Below are positions 61,190 to 64,000 of a stretch of DNA of 64,000 nt, one piece after another. The translations under genes and the position numbers were made by a program. The DNA is taken from positions 48,354-112,353 of the forward strand of contig JALGXW010000021.1 in NCBI GenBank assembly GCA_029821875.1. Reading direction: 5' to 3'. Positions within the stretch are counted from its first letter, which is position 1; every line of letters begins with the position of its first letter. The notes under the pieces were generated by a model. That model was not told the DNA's origin. It searched no databases and worked only from the letters and a program-made list of their open reading frames with translations. The stretch is from Candidatus Hebobacterum abditum. GTDB lineage: Bacteria > Armatimonadota > Hebobacteria > Hebobacterales > Hebobacteraceae.

Positions 61190-62476
61190 TCACGGATAGA
61201 CGTGCTTCAGGGCCCCGGTCTGGGGGTCGAGGAGCGCAAGGCCCACTGGCTCTCGCTGCAGGACGACGAGGCGGTCTTGGCTATCCACGCCGGCTACCCG
61301 ATCGTCGGGCGAGAACTGGGGAAAGACGGCGCTGAGCGGCCGCGCGTTCCCCTGCGCGTCCACCAGGCAACACACTGACACCAGGGCGGCGTCACCTACG
61401 GGGAGGACACTGATGTTCCCGCCCTGCACAATGTCCGCCGGCAGCTTCATCACAGTCGGCTCCTTCTGCCCCACCTGCCAGCGCAGTCGTGACCCGGCGT
61501 ACAACGTGCGGCCGTCCTTCGACCAGATCAACCGGGTGAAGAAGATATCGTTCTGGGTCATCTCCGCCTCCAGCGTCGCCTGCGGTTCGTCGAGCCGGTA
61601 GACCCAGGTGCGCATCAGGCCGGTCCGCGTCTGCCCCGGCGCTATCTCCAGCCGGCAGATGGCGAGCCGGCGTCCATCCGGGGAGGGCACGAGTCGGTGG
61701 TTCTGGTGCTCCCAGCTTCCCCGCGCGAAGTCGCCCGGCCGGCGCAGGACTGGCGAGCGTGACCCGTCGGCGGGGCAGTATCGCAGGACCTCCCCACTTC
61801 TCTCGAGGAGGTAGATGGCGTCGCCGCCGGGCACCCAGGCCCAGTCTGTGAACACAGTGTAAGAGAAGGCCTCCCGGTACTCACCTTTTCGCACGTACTG
61901 GTGGTGTTTCCAAAGCTCCAGTTCCCGTCGTTCGGACCCGTCCGGGCGTAGTGTGAGGAGAGCCCCTTCGTATGTACTCCCCCCGTGAGTCTGCTTCACG
62001 ACTGCGAGCCAGTCACTGCGCGGCGACCACCTCATCTCATACGGGTCGCCCGCAGGGCCGGCGGCCCCCGTACCTACGGGATCAAAGTCCAGTCTCTCAA
62101 GTTCCTGGTGCCGAACGACGTCCCAGATGACAGGCAAGCCCTCCCGGATGACAGGACGGCCCTCGGGCCCAGGCAGGCAAGGCCTGCCTGGAGAGAAGAG
62201 AACCGCATAGCGATTGTCGGGGGAGAGCAACACTTGCTTGTGGCCCGGCCACCAGGCGAGGTCGCGCCCGCTCTTCAGGTCCACGAGCACGGTCACGGTC
62301 GCCCCCGGCACCCATTCGACCGCCTCCTGTACCTGCAAGGCCACTGTCTCGCCGTCGTCGGACATGGAGAGAAAGGAGCCGATCGCCTGCACCTTGCTCC
62401 GCTCATAGCCGCTGGCCGACCCCGCCGCAACACACATCAGCAGCAACACACACGTGCCGAGAGGCAAGTATCGCAT
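61190..62476 (-). CDS. secreted beta-propeller-like protein
   Basis: The 428-residue protein has a signal peptide (LPLGTCVLLLMCVAAGSASG) and a series of strand-turn-strand units typical of TolB/PD40-like propellers, such as MSDDGETVALQV, LLSPDNRYAVLF, RWSPRSDWLAVV and VPSPDGRRLAIC. No catalytic motif is seen. It may bind peptides, sugars or be a surface protein. ATG 62476 is preferred over 62482. It lies about 100 bases downstream of a second propeller gene on the same strand. Confidence 0.75.
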   Translation of the reverse strand: MRYLPLGTCVLLLMCVAAGSASGYERSKVQAIGSFLSMSDDGETVALQVQEAVEWVPGATVTVLVDLKSGRDLAWWPGHKQVLLSPDNRYAVLFSPGRPCLPGPEGRPVIREGLPVIWDVVRHQELERLDFDPVGTGAAGPAGDPYEMRWSPRSDWLAVVKQTHGGSTYEGALLTLRPDGSERRELELWKHHQYVRKGEYREAFSYTVFTDWAWVPGGDAIYLLERSGEVLRYCPADGSRSPVLRRPGDFARGSWEHQNHRLVPSPDGRRLAICRLEIAPGQTRTGLMRTWVYRLDEPQATLEAEMTQNDIFFTRLIWSKDGRTLYAGSRLRWQVGQKEPTVMKLPADIVQGGNISVLPVGDAALVSVCCLVDAQGNARPLSAVFPQFSPDDRVAGVDSQDRLVVLQREPVGLALLDPQTGALKHVYP

Positions 62477-62577
62477 TGGCATCCCCCATGTGCGCTCCCG
62501 CATCTCACACCACACGGCTCCCCAGGCCTTCATCCGTTTTGACCTGTTCTGACCATGCGTTGTTCCGTGCTATGCGG

Positions 62578-63819
62578 CTACCGAAGCGACGAAGTCGCCT
62601 CTTCATGCTGCTGCAGAGCAGCGGCCAGGAACTCGCCGCGAGCCACGATTCTGGGTGGAGAACCGTCTGTTGGCACAGCATGAAACTCGACCGAATCTAC
62701 GTATGGCCCTGAGCACTGGACGATGATCTCCCCCGCGGAGGCCCAGGCATGGCCGCCCACCAGGGACCCCACCTCGGGTCGGAGGAGGCGCGCGCTCAAC
62801 CGGCCAAGGTCCACGATCCGTAGGGCGCCGTCTGGTGAGACGTACGCAATCGCATCCCCCTCAGGCGACCAGGCAAGACGGGCGGAGCGGAGCGGCCACG
62901 CCGTGTCAGTCTCTGTTCCCCTCTCGACGTCAACTACGTCGAATGCAAGCTCCCACTTGCCTGACTCCCCCCAGCGCCCGTGGACGTAGCCTACCTTCGC
63001 GTCACAGGGGCCGGGGAACACCGCGTATACGCCGTTCGTAGTCCCAACCACACTGGTGTCGATCTTGCCGTCTGCGGACACCCTCACGAGGCCAATCTGG
63101 TTGCCGACGCCGCCGTGAGGGTACGGAAAGGTGAGAACGCGTCCGTCCTGATCCCAGACGAAGCCGAACGTGGCCGAGCCGCGATCCACGACCCAAGAGG
63201 CCACTTCTTCGCAGTGCGGCAATGAGAGGAGCGATAGCTTGGTCTTCAGTTCTCCTGGAACAGCTAGCCGAGAGATCGCCAGCCATTCGCCCGATTGGCT
63301 GACCGCCGCGTTCCAAATCCCGAATCCTTGCTCCTCGAACACGAACTCACGCGTGCCCTCCGCGGGCCGGAACAGCCAGACCTGAGTCCTCTCATTGGCT
63401 GTGTCCCAGTGCACGTAGGTCAGAGCCGATGAGTCAGGAAGCCAGCGGAGTGTCCGGATGGGGATCATGTGGACAGTCGCGACGTGTACGAGCGTGTTCG
63501 CCTCTCCCGCCGATAGGTCGAGGAGCCAGAGCGAGTCAGTCCCTGTTCTGTGGGCCAACACGGCGAGAAAGGCGCCGTCAGGCGATGCAGACGCAGCCAT
63601 GACGCGCCATGCCTCTGGGTCGATCTGGACCGCCGCCCGGGACGCCGCCTCCGAGGGCACAGTGGACGATGGATGGGAGCATCCTGACAGCACGCTCGCA
63701 AGTACGACAAGCAGGACCAAGCAGAGCGGGAACGGACCGCGACAACGCAACGCGCCCCTGCTTCTCCCGCAAAGCGGCGTTCGAGGTGAGTTGCACTCCC
63801 GCTGTTCGCGTTGGTGCAT
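62578..63819 (-). CDS. propeller-like lipoprotein
   Basis: The 413-residue protein has a lipobox (LVVLASVLSGC, Cys near residue 47) and is thus a lipoprotein. The rest is a TolB/PD40-like propeller (SASPDGAFLAVLAHR, LRWLPDSSALTYVHW, LAWSPEGDAIAYVS). The first 25 residues before the hydrophobic stretch are unusually long and basic, so a later start may be real. It resembles the neighbouring secreted propeller protein in layout, so the two may have arisen by duplication. Confidence 0.75.
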   Translation of the reverse strand: MHQREQRECNSPRTPLCGRSRGALRCRGPFPLCLVLLVVLASVLSGCSHPSSTVPSEAASRAAVQIDPEAWRVMAASASPDGAFLAVLAHRTGTDSLWLLDLSAGEANTLVHVATVHMIPIRTLRWLPDSSALTYVHWDTANERTQVWLFRPAEGTREFVFEEQGFGIWNAAVSQSGEWLAISRLAVPGELKTKLSLLSLPHCEEVASWVVDRGSATFGFVWDQDGRVLTFPYPHGGVGNQIGLVRVSADGKIDTSVVGTTNGVYAVFPGPCDAKVGYVHGRWGESGKWELAFDVVDVERGTETDTAWPLRSARLAWSPEGDAIAYVSPDGALRIVDLGRLSARLLRPEVGSLVGGHAWASAGEIIVQCSGPYVDSVEFHAVPTDGSPPRIVARGEFLAAALQQHEEATSSLR

Positions 63820-64000
63820 TCCTGCACTGCCCCCTCTGTCTCTGGCGCTGATCCCCTCGCGGACAAGAGTGCGGATAATCCAGGGCCTTGCGAGTCTGGC
63901 CGAGAGCCAATTCCGGATGAACAGGCGCCGCGCAGCCGGCCCAATTCTAGCATCCCCGGCCCATCGGTGACAGAGCGCCCATCCGCTCCAGGCTGACGGC
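63820..64000. other. right edge, nothing recognised
   Basis: The last 180 bases hold no gene I can support. The small ORFs on both strands lack ribosome-binding sites and family resemblance. Confidence 0.4.

Noticed and set aside
1-64000. CRISPR array, insertion sequence, prophage or rRNA
   Set aside because: No spaced direct repeats, transposase motifs, phage structural genes or rRNA segments were noticed on reading through.

Overview
The window is GC-rich (about 65 percent by eye), bacterial and mostly coding, with genes in long runs on the minus strand. It looks like a chromosomal piece of a didermic (outer-membrane) bacterium. A TonB/ExbB/ExbD set with a TonB-dependent receptor argues for an outer membrane. 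The replication cluster dnaA-dnaN-recF-dciA and the Firmicutes-like order cysE-cysS-sigH, together with SLH-domain secreted proteins, an H-X9-DG-like secreted protein and many URO-D, sugar-isomerase and glycoside-hydrolase genes, recall Armatimonadota or a neighbouring lineage. This placement is inference; no rRNA is present to confirm it.

Layout. 1-4.1 kb: a leftward RNA-metabolism cassette (DEAD-box helicase, RRM protein, zinc-ribbon protein) behind a good sigma70 promoter, followed by a GT4 glycosyltransferase and a six-hairpin glycosidase-like gene that runs off the left edge. 4.3-7.6 kb: three leftward accessory genes (unknown membrane protein, APH-like phosphotransferase, orphan). 7.8-13.1 kb: compact leftward run MFS transporter, CaCA exchanger, DUF5317 protein, DNA polymerase III delta, Tat-exported GH5 enzyme. 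13.2-17.3 kb: rtcB and a nucleotidyltransferase/phosphomannomutase-like fusion with a degenerate mutase active site. 17.4-22.4 kb: chromosome-origin cluster dciA, recF, dnaN, dnaA with DnaA boxes on both sides of dnaA and an AT-rich island between dnaA and dnaN. 22.5-27.1 kb: flavodoxin, rightward rpiB-transaldolase pair, agarase-like glycoside hydrolase. 27.1-31.0 kb: unknown gene, sigH with an unusual leader, cysS, cysE. 31.1-36.3 kb: rightward hisS-aspS-rnc and a secreted protein. 36.3-41.2 kb: leftward exbB-exbD-tonB-receptor set. 41.4-44.2 kb: two small proteins, tRNA-Gln and tRNA-Glu, a URO-D family protein and a DUF3303-like protein.

44.6-53.5 kb is the most interesting part. After a GT-C mannosyltransferase-like gene comes a dense sulfur island: YeeE/YedE transporter, MoaD/ThiS-like carrier, E1-like ThiF/MoeB enzyme, TusA and NifS-type cysteine desulfurase in one overlapping operon; then NIL-ferredoxin, DUF39 homocysteine-synthesis protein and CysK in a second one; then a MerR regulator with a cysteine-rich C-terminus. 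Together they suggest protein-bound sulfur being passed to cysteine and homocysteine synthesis, perhaps fed by imported thiosulfate.

53.8-64 kb: secreted subtilisin-like protease, a cysteine-rich small protein, two tiny genes, a large SLH-anchored PD40 protein, a broken sugar isomerase gene, a dispersed inverted-repeat element, and two exported beta-propeller-like proteins. No CRISPR array, insertion sequence, prophage or rRNA was seen.
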